Of a stretch of DNA of 64,000 bases, positions 1 to 11,092 are shown one piece after another. Position 1 is the stretch's first letter, and every line of letters starts with the position of its first letter. The position numbers were made by a program, and so were the translations under genes. The stretch comes from Erinaceus europaeus (taxonomy: Eukaryota > Chordata > Mammalia > Eulipotyphla > Erinaceidae). The notes beneath the pieces were generated by a model, which was given only the letters and a program-made list of their open reading frames with translations, was not told where the DNA came from and did not search any database. The stretch lies in assembly GCF_950295315.1 (NCBI RefSeq), contig NC_080162.1:70120962-70184961 (forward strand). Direction: 5' to 3'.

Positions 1-255
1 AGTAAAATTAACAGTAAGTATTTTAACAGTAAGTAAGTGTTTTCCTAAGCTTTGTAAATATTCTTAGCAAACTATTAACCTGAAGAAGTAGTGGGACTCC
101 CTGAATTGGTAACCAATTGACCAGCAGTGTGAGTAGGGTGACCTGGTATCCTGTTAAATTCCAGATAGTGTCTGGGGAGGACTGTGCCCTTAATCTGCAG
201 TATTCGACCCCTCTGCTTTTCATTAATGTTGAACTTCACTAGATAGTATGCTTGG
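1..255 (+). repeat. 3' part of an ancient ERVL-type LTR, cut by the window edge
   Basis: This stretch is repeated in diverged form at about 958-1150: both carry a block reading roughly ttagcaaactattaacctga, then ccaattgacc, gttaaattccag, and a ctgtgcccttaa-like stretch. The order of blocks resembles the 3' half of old mammalian ERVL-class LTRs. The exact family is not assigned. Confidence 0.5.
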
Positions 256-639
256 ACCAAGGGGATGCTACAAATAGAGACTTGAGCTGTGCTGAAACAG
301 CAAGCTTGGCTTGCTGTTTGTGCTGATACCCATGTGAGGAACATGCCTTGTTTGCATCATCTTTTGATCCAAGGAAGGTCAGAGACTGTGAACATGGCTC
401 AGAATTTCTCATAGCTTGGAGACAAATCCAATCAATCTCACTGTAGATGTATGAAGAGAAATAATGGCTGTTTTTAAACCACTGAATTTTAGAATGGCAT
501 TGTATAATAGAGAATTTGACTGACTGGGTTTGGGCAGAAGATGACTTCCATTGCTGAAAAGCAGCCTCTAAATCTTTGGAATTCCCTAAGAGTCTTTGTT
601 ATTCATAGTTGGTCTCCTGGATCCCACTTGAACCCATGT
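256..639. other. Sequence between the two LTR-like blocks, no genes seen
   Basis: About 380 bp lying between the two diverged direct repeats. No ORF resembling gag or pol is visible. It may be the remnant of a deleted proviral interior or simply unrelated DNA. Confidence 0.4.
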
Positions 640-1178
640 TAAAAGGATTACTCAGGATGGGGATTGATCTTGTCAGAAAGACTATAACCACATGACTTTA
701 GGGTTAGTTTTGAGTCATATGACATCAGTCCAACTAAGTGGAGCTAAAGACAGTTAATTACAAGACTGACAATTCAATCAATCATGCTTAACTCCTATAA
801 AACTCTGGACACTGAAACTTAGGCAAGTTCCCTTGTCTGGTGACACATGAGTAAACCTGGAGAATTATTTATCTTGAAGACACTTTATGTCTGGGACATT
901 GTCAGACCTTACCCTAATGAGTCTTTTATTTTGGTTTGCCTCAATTTGCATCCATTACAGTAAAACTAACAATAGGTGGTATAGCGTTATCCCAAGCTCT
1001 GCAAATAGTCTCAGCAAACTATTTAACCTGAAGGAGTACTGTGAATCTCTAAGTCGGTAGCCAATTGACCTGAAGTGTATGTCATCTTGTTAAATTCCAG
1101 TTCATGTCTGGGTGAACTGTGCCTTAAACTGTGACATCTGACCTAACTCCAGGGAGTTAGCTTACCAATTATATTGCA
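640..1178 (+). repeat. Ancient ERVL-type LTR, more complete copy
   Basis: It contains a tcaatcaatcatgc...cctataaaactctgg segment followed by the same 3' blocks seen at 1-220. This order is typical of old ERVL LTRs. Its end is interrupted by a form C SINE at 1179. Proviral pairing with the copy at 1-255 is inferred from matching orientation only. Confidence 0.45.
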
Positions 1179-1330
1179 GGGGGCTGGGGAGACACCAGGA
1201 TGGTTATGCAAAAGACCTGAGGCTCTGAGGTCCCAGGCTCAATGCCCAGCATCACCATAAACCAGAGTTGAGTAGAGCTCTGGTGTCTCTCTCTCTCTAA
1301 AAATAAACAAATAAATATAGATTAAAAAAT
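1179..1330 (+). mobile_element. Form C tRNA-derived SINE
   Basis: It has an atggttatgcaaaagacctgaggc head, a B-box-like ggctcaatgcc, an agagctctggt body and an A-rich tail. It is flanked by an imperfect TSD, AATTATATTGCA at 1167-1178 and AATTACATTGCA at 1331-1342. Confidence 0.85.
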
Positions 1331-1573
1331 AATTACATTGCAAGTTGTTTGTTATACCTTAATACCTAACTAGTAAAACCATTTATATGAAACTAGAATC
1401 AGATAAAATATATATAGGAACATGATTACATTACAGCTATAAACACAGATATAAAGAATTAATGGTGCAAGAAAGTGTTATTGTGAGCAAACCATTAGTA
1501 AGTGCATTCCATTCCTCATAAACAAGATTTAGTCAAGCACTTACTTAACGATTGGTTCCTTTGATGCTTTCTT

Positions 1574-1793
1574 TTTCAGTTTAATTTTTTATTTATTATT
1601 ATCTTTATTTATTGGATAGAGACAGCCAGAAATCAAGAGGGAGGGGGTGATAGAGAGGGAGAGAGATAGATACCTGCAGCCCTGCTTCACCACTCGTAAA
1701 GCTTTCCCCCTGCAGGTGGGGACTGGGGGCTCTAACCCGGGTCCTTGTGCATTGTAATACATGCGCTCAACCAGGTGTGCCGCCACCTGGCCC
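1574..1793 (-). mobile_element. Form B tRNA-derived SINE
   Basis: Reverse-oriented: tail (ttattattatctttatttattgg) first, then a purine-rich body, ctgcaggtggggac, and the ccaggtgtgccgccacctggcccc head. The flanking TSD is about CTTTGATGCTTTCTTT, with one mismatch. A 65-codon ORF inside it is fortuitous. Confidence 0.88.
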
Positions 1794-1836
1794 CCTTTGA
1801 TGCCTTCTTTGTGACATCTTCTCTAATGCACCACTT

Positions 1837-2896
1837 AAAAAAAGTTTTTATCTCTAAAAAGGAAACATTGACAAAACCATAGGATAAGAGGGGTACAACA
1901 CAATTCCCACCACCAGAACTCTGTATATCCCAGCCCCTCCCCTGATAGCTTTCCTATTCTTTATCCCTCTGGGACTATGGACCCAAGGTCATTGTGGGAT
2001 GCAGAGATTGAAGGTCTGGCTTCTGTAATTGCTTCCCCGCTCAACATGGGCATTGACAATTCGATCTATACTCCCAGCATGTCTCTCTCTTTCCCTAGTG
2101 GGGAATGGCTCTGGGGAAGCGGAGCTCCAGGACACATTGGTTGGGGTTGTCTGTCCAGGGAAGTCTGGTCAGCATCATGCTAGCATCTGGAATCTGGTGG
2201 TTGACAAGAGAGTTAACATACAAAGCCAAACAAATTGACCTAAGGGCTAGAATAGTGCAGATGAAGAGTTGGGGGGGGGCGGTCCTCCATTTTGTAGATA
2301 GCTAGTAGGCATATTTTAGTTAAATTCCAAAGGGCCTGTGGCTATACTGTTGTTTTTTTTTTCTCCTTTTTCTTTTTGCCCCTGAGCCTGAAATCTGATA
2401 TGTCAGTGGATCCAAGTTATTGTCTGGGGAGATGATGTCATGGCTGGAAAAAGGACCAGAAAGCTGGATCAGGGAAGAGAGTAGCTCCCTAATATGGGAA
2501 AGAGGTACAAATATTGTTGACTGTAAACCCCATCGATTTGATTTGATCTGGGGCCCATAATTAGCTTAGGGGCCTATGTGACCTCTGCATCCCTGTAGAT
2601 CTGAGCTCACATTCTGTGGTCATGAGTAGGAACATTCCATACTACCCCAATATCGACCCATCTTCCTCAGGTGTAGCATAGATTCTGTTGTCCATCCTCC
2701 CTTTGGAGGATGGGACATTCTCTACCATTGTTGATCCAAGTTGAGGGCAAGGTCCTATGGGGGCCCATAAAGGGCCTGATAGAAATGGCCGGTAACAATA
2801 GAGAGAGGGATTTATTTGAGGTCTAGGCCCATCATGTCTGTTTGGGATTTTCAGGACTCCCCGACTAGGGCCCCAGCTGATGGGGTGGCCTGATAG
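1837..2896 (-). mobile_element. R1060 non-coding retroposon, full-length copy
   Basis: The 3' end (ataaaaaggaaacattgaca in reverse, beside an A/T-rich tail) is at the low coordinate. The 5' end (reverse of cccagctgatggggtgg) is at 2896. A perfect 13-bp TSD, TAATGCACCACTT, lies at 1824-1836 and 2897-2909. No long ORF is present; the 66-69 codon ORFs overlap one another in different frames. A second copy at 23984 begins at the same 5' sequence, so about 1.06 kb appears to be the unit length. I cannot assign a library name. It could be a non-autonomous LINE derivative or an L1 3' region. Confidence 0.7.
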
Positions 2897-3166
2897 TAAT
2901 GCACCACTTCTAAATCTGTGATTCTTTTGTAGCTTTGATTACCTCCTGCTTCTGTGATGGTTATAGTCATGTATATATCTCATCCTTACTGTGAAGATGG
3001 AAACTTCTTCAGATCAAGAGCTGTGTTTTACCTCACAATCCTGAGCAGTCCCTGGTACACATACAATGGCTCTCATATTTACATGTTTTGTGAACAGTTC
3101 AAACATGAAGATTGTTATGACCCTTTTCACTTGACTAGGACACATTCATCAAGAAATAGAGACCAA

Positions 3167-3293
3167 GGGGGTTGGGCGGTAGCACGGTGGATTAAACGCA
3201 CATGGTGCAAAGCACAAGGATCAGCATAAATCCCCGGCTCCCCACCTGCACAGGGATCGCTTCACAAGTGGTGAAGCAGGAAGAAAAAAAAAA
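3167..3293 (+). mobile_element. Form A SINE with short 3' end
   Basis: A gttgggcggtagcacggtgg A-box region and ccccggctccccacctgc follow. The copy ends after gtggtgaagcagg and runs straight into poly(A), so it lacks the usual T/C-rich body. An imperfect TSD (gaaatagagacca at 3153, gaacagagacca at 3295) shows that this short form inserted as such. Confidence 0.8.
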
Positions 3294-3306
3294 GGAACAG
3301 AGACCA

Positions 3307-3610
3307 GTATTTATGACATGTAGGCATTATTTCAGGCACTTGGGATACAACAGTCCCTCGGGCTTATAAATTCTGTTAAGAGAGATGCCGAGTAAACTAA
3401 TAACAAATACCCTAATACCAAGAGTTATATGGGGAGTTTGTTACATTTTGTAAGATGGTGTATAAGTCTTATATATCTATACCTGAGTCCTTATATATCT
3501 ATAGCTAGATGCAAGACTTGAAAAAGATGAGAAAGTGAGCCGTGTAAAGTCGTGGAAGAATATGCTTCCAGGCAAAGATCCCTAGTAAAGTCCCTTGGGT
3601 TTGAATGTAA
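3307..3610 (+). repeat. Probable ancient mammalian interspersed repeat
   Basis: The order tatttatgac...caggcacttgggatacaacag...gagaaagtgagccgtgtaaag...cttccaggcaaag resembles a widespread old mammalian repeat whose 5' part reads like caggcactggggatacag. The match is from memory and heavily diverged. Confidence 0.35.
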
Positions 3611-4003
3611 TGGGGGGGATATGAGGCTCAGTAGGTATGTGGGTGGGGCATAATGACAAGGGAGATCCACTTTGGAATTGAGGTCAAAAAGATTCTGATA
3701 GAATGTGAGGGGCAGAACATGCAAATAAGAATAAAAATACTAACTTTGAATTGTTATTTGAGTTTTAGGCTGCATTTACTCCAATTTCCTATTTGTGGCA
3801 ATTAAAACTCCCAGGTAGAAATTCCTATGTTTATCTCCTTCCCAAAGGAGATCACCAAGTCTGTACTGGCCTCTGTGAGATGAGAGGCAAATAAGACTTG
3901 ACTCTATAATAACACAGATAATAATACTATTCCAATCAGGGTCCCATCTGGAAACAGATGGTGTACTCAAGTGAAGAGACCAACTGATTTACAAAAGAAT
4001 GCA
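3611..4003. other. No feature recognised
   Basis: Mixed-composition sequence. Short reverse ORFs (64 and 77 codons) have no family resemblance and no exon-like context. Confidence 0.6.
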
Positions 4004-4056
4004 CTGGGGAGAAAGAAAGAGAGAAAGAAAGGAAGGAAAAGAAAAGAAAGAAAAAA
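4004..4056. repeat. GA/GAAA-rich microsatellite
   Basis: An almost pure purine run of gaaa and gga units. No intact SINE head is visible beside it. Confidence 0.85.
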
Positions 4057-4644
4057 GGTAGTGGAGCTCCTAAGACTATATGAGTAAAGGGACTTGTTGT
4101 CTACCCTACACTGAAAGAGCAAGAAAAGACATATTTACCGTAACTTTGGGGAGATCACCCAGAATGCACTATTCCCTGAAGTAGAAGAGACAGCACATGC
4201 CCAGAGCCCCTGCAGGGAGGAGTCCACTTACAAGTAACCTTAGCTTATTCTTTTCCCTTCTTCTAATCTTTTGCTAATGCTTCTCACTGACTGAACACAA
4301 ACTGAAGTGAAAGAATCAAAGAATTCATCGTGGAAGTCCTTACTGGTCAGTCTCCTAGAGGAGAGTGCAAGATGGATGAGGGGAGTGAGTGACCTGAGCA
4401 GCAAACAAAGATTATCCAGCACAGAGAGGCTCTGTGACTTCCCCAACATACAGCAAGGGGTCTGAATGAGTGCATACCTTGTTTTGCCTGACTCACGGCT
4501 CCAGTGACTACACTGTTTTATTCTGTTGTATTTGATATTTCTATTTAAATATGTCTTGTTTGACATTTACATTTCCCTTACTAAAAGCCTTCTATTAGAA
4601 TATGAATTCCTGAGACATTAAATCTGTTTCCCCCCCCCTCATAT

Positions 4645-4870
4645 TGATTAGTTATTTGTGAGACTATAAGTTAATAGAAGTGTACATTAACACCATTCCC
4701 ACCACCAAAGGTCTGTATCTCCCCCCCCCCCCCCCCGCGCCCCTGGGAAGCTGAACATCTACCCTCACCCTCCACACAGAGATTTTTACTTTGGTGCCAT
4801 ACTCCAGACTCAGGTTCTGCTTTGAGTTTCTCTTTCTGTTCTTTTGTCTCTAACTTTTTGATGCATAGAC
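4645..4870 (-). mobile_element. L1 3' UTR end, reverse
   Basis: Reads ttaacaccattcccaccacc, then a C-rich tract (about 18 C at 4720-4736), then ttttactttggtgccatactcc. This is the reverse complement of the 3' UTR seen at 53958-54150. The C run is an expanded homopolymer. Confidence 0.6.
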
Positions 4871-5320
4871 CATAGCTCTAAGTATATGTTCCCTTAATCT
4901 AAGCACTTAAAACTTCAAATTGGTAATCAGATTGAATTTTAACAGTAGGCTCAAATTGTTAATAATCTCTAATAATGACTTGTTCTCTGAAATATTAAAT
5001 CTCCTAAAAAGCTTAGATCAGGGAGAGTAGAAGCAACTGGTGGAGTTATTTTATAAGATACAGCTATATGTAAATAGTATAAAAGGACATATATTATGGT
5101 GAGGTCTTATATGATACAGAAAATTCTAACAATGGAATTTTCAAAATTAACCCAACTGCCAAATAATTTAGTTGTAGCAATAACTATATATTGCCTTCTT
5201 AAACCCTAAGACAGAAGGAAGCTTCCCTTTTCTCTATAAAGCCCATATTTCTCCCAGTCCTGGAACCTCTAGGGCTGGGCTCACTTTCCTGCATGCTTCT
5301 CTCAAATCATACCAACTAAA
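4871..5320. other. No feature recognised
   Basis: AT-rich sequence without ORFs or clear repeats. Confidence 0.6.
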
Positions 5321-6112
5321 GATGGTTCTTGAAATTAGTGCAGCTTTGAATGTTCCTAGCCTTGACCACAGAATTTGAGCTCAGACCTACAGGGATGCAA
5401 AGGTTACATAAGCTTCTGTACTGAATATGGACCCCAGATCAAATCCATGGGGTTTACAGTTAAAATATTTATATACAGGGACCAGGAGGTAGCACAGCGA
5501 GTTAAGCGCACATGGCACGAAGCACAAGGACCAGCCTTAAGGGTCCCGGTTTGAGCCCCCAGCTCCCCACCTGCAGGAGGGTCACTTCACAGGCAGTGAA
5601 GCAGGTCTACAGGTGTCTATCTTTCTCTCCCCCTCTCTATCTTACCCTCCTCTCTTGATTTCTCTCTGTCCTATCAATGACAGCAATAACAACAATAATA
5701 ATAACAACAACAATGATAAACAGCAAGGCCAACAAAAAGGAATAAATAGCCTCTAAGAGCAGAGGATTCATGGTGCAGGCACTGAGCCCCAGAGATAACC
5801 CTGAAGAAAAAATATATATATATATACTTTCCCCATATTTGGGAGCTACTCTCTTCCCTGATCCAGCTTTCTAATCCTTTTTCCAACCATGACACCATCC
5901 CTCCAGACAATAGCTTGGTCATCTGTATATTAGATGTCAGGCGCAGGCAAAAACTAGTTGGGTTATGGGCCCCTTGGAATATACCTAGAATAAACTTACT
6001 AGCTTTTTCCAAATCTGAGACCCCAAATCTTCATTTGCAATGTTCTTGCCTTTAGGTTCATGACTAGTCAACAATTTGTTCTGCTTTATATCTTAAATCT
6101 TTTTTAACCACC
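5321..6112 (+). mobile_element. R1060 fragment split by a SINE
   Basis: Matches the middle of R1060 (gatggttcttgaaattagtg ... gttcatgactagtcaacaat). It is truncated at both ends relative to the 1837-2896 copy. It is interrupted at 5477-5810 by an A-long SINE. Confidence 0.7.
5477..5810 (+). mobile_element. A-long SINE nested in R1060
   Basis: Head gtagcacagcgagttaagcg, B box near ggtttgagcccc, T/C-rich body, then the 3' extension gcctctaagagcagagg...gagataaccctgaag. The host sequence resumes as tatatacttttcccc. The TSD is an AT-rich aatatttatata-like run blurred by a TA repeat. Confidence 0.82.
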
Positions 6113-6560
6113 ACACATATATATATATTCCTGGAAGGCCAGTCTTGCTCTTCATATATTTGCCTCCTTGTAGCATTAAGATGAACATCCCACAGTCTTT
6201 GGTGACTATAAATGTATCCACAGTCAAGATCAAAAATGAAGTTCAAGAAGGAAAGTGAATGACTACTCTGTTAGTTGTAATGATCTGAGAAACCTCATAC
6301 AAAGAGGCCAAGGGTAGTACACGTCCTAAGAAAGCCACAACACCTAGATATGGATCAGGGGCCAAGTGACAGAGCACATGTGCACATGTATCCATAAGTT
6401 AGGGGAAAATATATACCTTAAAGCAAAAGTGTGAAATAGTTTGCAGTGACTCAATAAATGCATCAAGTAGAAAGACCTAAAAAAAGACAACATAAAATAC
6501 TTAAGCAAATAGTTTCTACTTAGTTTTGACTGAAATCTTAAAATTTTCTACTCAATATTT
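6113..6560. other. Short TA repeat, otherwise no feature
   Basis: A catatatatatat run at about 6114-6128 is followed by unique sequence. A 60-codon reverse ORF here has no recognisable features. Confidence 0.55.
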
Positions 6561-6574
6561 CTAGACAGAAACAG

Positions 6575-6720
6575 AAAGAGTGAGAGACAAAGGCCAAAGT
6601 ACAGTTTCACCATGCATGAAGTTCTCTTGGCACTGTGTACTGTGTTCCCATATGGCATCAAGGACCAAACCTAGGATCTCATGCTCTACCTGCAGAATCA
6701 CCTCCTGGACTCTTTATTTA
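6575..6720 (-). repeat. Old form D SINE-like fragment
   Basis: An agtgagagac purine stretch is followed by a diverged aaacctaggatctcatgc block, which resembles reversed tRNA-SINE heads elsewhere in the window. Confidence 0.45.
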
Positions 6721-6821
6721 TTATTATTTTTAATGTTGTTCCAGGGAACAAGCCAATTGTTTTACACATGTCTGATAACACTGAGAAGCCTCCCTGGTCA
6801 ACTTTTATTCTATATGTTTTA

Positions 6822-6861
6822 GAGAGAGAGAGAGAGAAAGAAAGAGAGAGAGAGAGAAAGG
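6822..6861. repeat. GA microsatellite
   Basis: A run of agagagag with a few aaag interruptions. Confidence 0.9.
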
Positions 6862-6889
6862 GCTGGGAATTCCTAGATCTTTTGTAAAT

Positions 6890-7394
6890 GCATCATACAT
6901 GGATGATACATTACAAGTTTACTTTGAAAAGCAGCTGAATGTCAGTTTTAAAAGAAAAGATAGAAATGTAAAACCAGCATGACATCCCAAACTCAAGCAT
7001 ATCAATTTTAGGAAATTACGTATGAGAAGTTATATAGTAATTGAAAATGTTTTAAAGTTCTGGTGGCTTTCACTGGGGTTTAACAAATGGGAGGGTCATT
7101 ACATATTAGATTACTTAGGTTTATAAAAATAGTGGCAGCAAAATATTGAAAGAGAGAAAGATCAACTAGTAATGATGGTGTGGAGCCATGAGTCCTAAAG
7201 CTTAGTTACCAGTGTTCAGATAGAAGGTGGGCAGGTAAAGGCAGCAGGGATAGCCTGATTTTCACCAGACGCTTCTTTAAATAACTTCCTACACGCCCAG
7301 AATCCCTGTGGGTTTGCGTATGTTCAGAGTATGGTTAAATACATTCATGTCCCAAAAAGTTAGAATCTAACAATTGATCCTATTTATTTTGTTT
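6890..7394. other. No feature recognised
   Basis: Unique-looking AT-rich sequence with no ORF above 60 codons. Confidence 0.55.
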
Positions 7395-7880
7395 TATTTT
7401 ATGTTATTTCATGTGGGGGTTAATGGTTTACAGTATAGTCTTTAAGACATAGGCAGCACAGCCTCTCATTTTTCCCTTGACTGGTGTCTAGGAGACACAC
7501 CAGGACCCCAATGTCCCTTCATTCTATCCCTTGCCCTCCTTCCCCAGAGTCTTTTGCTTTGGTGCAATATGCTACACAGAGTCAAAGTTTTGCCTTATGT
7601 CCTCTCTTACTGTTCTTAATTCCCAAGTTCTACCTTCAACAGATAGTGCTGGGAAAATTGAATTGAAACATGAAGAAAAATGAAACTGGACCACCAAATT
7701 TCACTTCTTACAAAAGTTAACTCCAAATGGATCAAAGATTTATCAGTTAGCCTAGAAACCATCAAATACTTAGAGGAACACATAGACAGAACTCTCTTCC
7801 ATATAGGTTTTTGCAGTATCTTCATTGATTCAAATCCAATTGCAAAGAAGACAAAAACAAATCCTTGGTTCTAGTTAGGA
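7395..7880 (-). mobile_element. L1 3' end with inverted 5' segment (twin-primed)
   Basis: The low-coordinate part reads as a reversed L1 3' UTR: gtgggggttaatggtttaca is the reverse of the ccattaatgcc-type end, then ccagagtcttttgctttggt. From about 7632 the sequence switches to forward L1 text (gtgctgggaaaattgaattg; aactccaaatggatcaaaga; accatcaaatacttagagga). A 5' segment inverted relative to the 3' segment is the usual product of twin priming. Confidence 0.55.
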
Positions 7881-7987
7881 AAGAAAAATACTGAGCTGAA
7901 TCCACAATGAACAATGTTTCTTGTCTGGTGGAACACAGGTGTTTTCAAAACCTTGCATATTGGGTTTTAGGGACTACAACCCTGTTT

Positions 7988-8271
7988 TTTAAAAATATTT
8001 ATTTATTTATTCCCTTTTGTTGCCCTTATTGTTTTATTGTTGTAGTTATTACTGTTGTTGTTATTGATGTTGTCGTTGTTAGATAGGACAGAGAGAAATG
8101 GAGAGAGGAGGGGAAGACAGAGAGGGGGAGAGAAAGACAGACACCTATAGACCTGCTTCACTGCCTGTGAAGTGATTCCCCTGCAGGTGGAGAGCCCGGG
8201 GCTTGAACCAGGATCCTTATGCCGGTCCTTGCGCTTTGTGCCAGCTACGCTTAACCTGCTGTGCCAACTCC
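7988..8271 (-). mobile_element. Form A SINE
   Basis: Reverse copy: tttatttattcccttttgtt tail, a gttgttattgatgttgtcgt stretch, aggacagagagaaatggaga body, and cttgaaccaggatccttatg B-box region. TSD about CTACAACCCTGTTTT at 7974 and CTACAACCCTGGTTT at 8272. Confidence 0.9.
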
Positions 8272-8289
8272 CTACAACCCTGGTTTTAG

Positions 8290-8932
8290 TAAGAACTGCT
8301 ACTAGTCATCTAGAAGATGTTGCAGTAGATCATTTATCAAAATGAAGGGCTGTAGAGACTGTTCTGTGGTGACCAGGTTGGAAAAAAAAAAGAAAGTGAA
8401 AATGCACATGAGGTAATGGGGCAGATAGTGGAGGTGATGCGAGTGACAGGGCAGTATAGTCACATGTAGAGAAACATGGGCAGAATGAGGAGTATAGGGT
8501 TAGCACTGAGCAGAGTCTTTGGAAGGAAGACGATAAATTGTGCTGTGTCAATTCTCATGAATAGATAGGAGACCTTGCATACTTCTCTTTTGGAATTCTT
8601 TCTAACCACCATGTGAACAGTTTGAGCTGTTCTACAGCAGCAAAGATGAGTCAACCTATTGGTCCTACCAGAGCTGTTAGACATGTAAAATAACCCAGTT
8701 AACACCAGTAAATCAGTGCAGCTAATGACAGATTTTAGAAAGCCATCTAAGACCAGAACCAGCTAGGCAAGACCAGTACAAATTACTGATTCACAGAATC
8801 ATTAGTCAAATAAATAGTTATTGTTTTAATCCACTTGATTGAGTGTGAGTTGTTATGCAACAGGAGATGATGGATTCAGTGATCCTGGGAAAGTTAACTA
8901 ACTAGCCACTTTGCATTTCGGTTCCCCCTCTG
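8290..8932. other. No feature recognised
   Basis: Unique-looking sequence. Two overlapping reverse ORFs (73 and 81 codons) show no family features. Confidence 0.55.
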
Positions 8933-8967
8933 TAACCTAACCTCTAACCCTAACCCTAACCCTAACT
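8933..8967 (+). repeat. Short interstitial telomere-like tract
   Basis: Reads taacctaacctctaaccc then three further CCCTAA-type units, i.e. degenerate (CCCTAA)n of about 35 bp in otherwise unique DNA. Confidence 0.85.
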
Positions 8968-10432
8968 CTGTAAAACACAAACCATAACATTGCGCGCCTA
9001 GTGGAGTTACTGTGATGCGCTAATGAATTACTGCCTAGAGTATAATGTCCTTTGATGATGGTTAAGTGCCCAATAAAAAGAACTGGTATTAATAATACCA
9101 GAACTCAGGTGTGAGAAGGCTGCAGGCTATGGTGTGGGGACACAAAGGGACTCTTAAAATACTCCCACGGCATTATTCCAAGAGCCAGCAGGCATGTAAC
9201 TTAGTGAATACATCTATGGAAAACGGGTTGGTAAGAAGCCAGCTGGTTTGGAAATGAAAATCTATCCCCATTTCAAATTTTATGAAATTTGTCTGTACTG
9301 GCTATGATTCCTGTGTTCTCAGTATAGAAGTTAGGTGAAATTGTTCTTTTGTAAGGATTTTAGGAACTCCAGCCCTCAGTGAGGCAGTGAAAAACCATTT
9401 GAAAAAGAATCTGAGTGCTGTTTAGGTACTAATTGTGCTCAAGCTATTTTTAATAAACCATTTTTTATCCAGCTTATAATTTTCCATCACCTGATAGCTC
9501 TACACAGGTACAGTGAAGTACAATTCATCTTGCCAGATTAAAATATTCGTCTAACCCTGAGTGAGATTTACACTAGGGCAAAGAAATTAATTGTCATATC
9601 TTGGTAATTACCAAGCAGGGATGAGATTTCATAAAAGCTGCTGATGGAATCATGATTTCATCCAATTTAAAAGTTCTTCTTGGATTTAGCATCTGATTTG
9701 TGGTAGACTGCAAAAGGCTGTAGCAGGGTTAGGTGCCAGCCCTTGTTCAGGTGCAATCTTGCCTTCCATTTAGGTTATTAAAGGAAACCACTACAACTCA
9801 GTTCTGGTTTGGTTTCTTTTAATCAGTTGCTTCTAGGTATTAAAAAGAGATTCTTGATTGTTTAATTTGAAACAGACCCAGCAACCTCAACTTTTTCACT
9901 GTAGGGGATAATTTTTAAAGCTTCAGTCACTTGAACTTGACAAATAAAATTTATGGAAAGCACTACAGGGTGCTGAGGCCAGCCAGGTAGCTAGGTAAGA
10001 GGACTGGCAACTGGATTCTTACATGCACTGGTTAATTCTTCTTGGACATCCTCTTATGTAGGCTTTGGTGTACCCTTCCCACCTAGAGGAGGCAAACATA
10101 TTAACAGTGGCTTCTATAGTCTACTGAGTTAGCTATCCTGAAACTTTTAAGGGGTTTTAAACTTTTATTCTGCAAAAGACCTACTAGGGTATTTTATAAA
10201 AATGTGTATTCCCAGCTGCATGTTTGATTTAGTAGGTTCTAGGGTGGGGGTGGGGATCTAGAACTTAAAAAATTTGACAGGCTACATAGGTGATTCTAAC
10301 ACAGTACTCCAAGGACTCCTGTGTTACCCCAACCAGGGATTTTTTTTTTTAGCCAGGGATTTTTTTAAGGTTGCTTTCTATGCTTGAAAAGTATACACAG
10401 TAACCTCAGCTCTGCACTGCACTGCACAATCT
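8968..10432. other. Long repeat-poor stretch
   Basis: About 1.46 kb in which I see no SINE, LINE or LTR signature and no meaningful ORF. The 9530-9830 part has balanced composition and no microsatellite, so it may be old, possibly constrained non-coding DNA. That is inference only. Confidence 0.45.
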
Positions 10433-10446
10433 GCTAAGAGACTTTA

Positions 10447-10669
10447 ATTTGCTTTATTTTATTTTATTTTATTTTATTTTATTACTGGATAGAGACAGGG
10501 AGAAATTGAGAGGGGAGGAGAAAATAGGGAGAGAGACCGAGAGACACCTGCAGCCCTGCTTCACCACTCATGAAGCTTTTCCCCTGCAGGTGGGACCAGG
10601 ATTTTGAACCCAGTTCCTTGTGCACTGTAATATGTGCACTTGCCCAGGTGTGCCACCACTTGGGCCCCA
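10447..10669 (-). mobile_element. Form B SINE
   Basis: Begins with a tttta pentamer-repeat tail (about 10447-10480), then actggatagagacagggag, and ends in the aggtgtgccaccacttgggcccc head. TSD GCTAAGAGACTTTA at 10433 and GCTAAGAGACCTTTTA at 10670. Confidence 0.9.
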
Positions 10670-10684
10670 GCTAAGAGACCTTTT

Positions 10685-11076
10685 ATACTTCATGCCACTG
10701 GAGTTTGAACTCTACCAGATGAAATTCAGTCAGTCATTAGTTTGTAACATAAGAAGTTTGGGGTGGATATGTGCACAAATAAATAGTGGTTATTTGAGAA
10801 TGACAATACATTGATAAACCTTAGCAAGAATAATGAAAAAAGAGAGATGGTGTAAAATATCAATATTGGAATTAAAAAATATTACTATTGATCTAATCAA
10901 CATCATATGTCATCATGACATTCCATTTTCTGCACTTGATATGTTGACACTGGGGTCTTGCTGATCTGGAGAGACTGCCACTTTCAGGGCTATTCAATTT
11001 CTTGAAAGGAAATGTTTATTCTTCAGGCTCACTTTTCACATATAAATCAGTCACTCTGAAGTTCATACCCACCCTA
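10685..11076. other. No feature recognised
   Basis: Unique AT-rich sequence between two retroposon insertions. Confidence 0.55.
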
Positions 11077-11092
11077 GCACTTCCCTTTTTTT

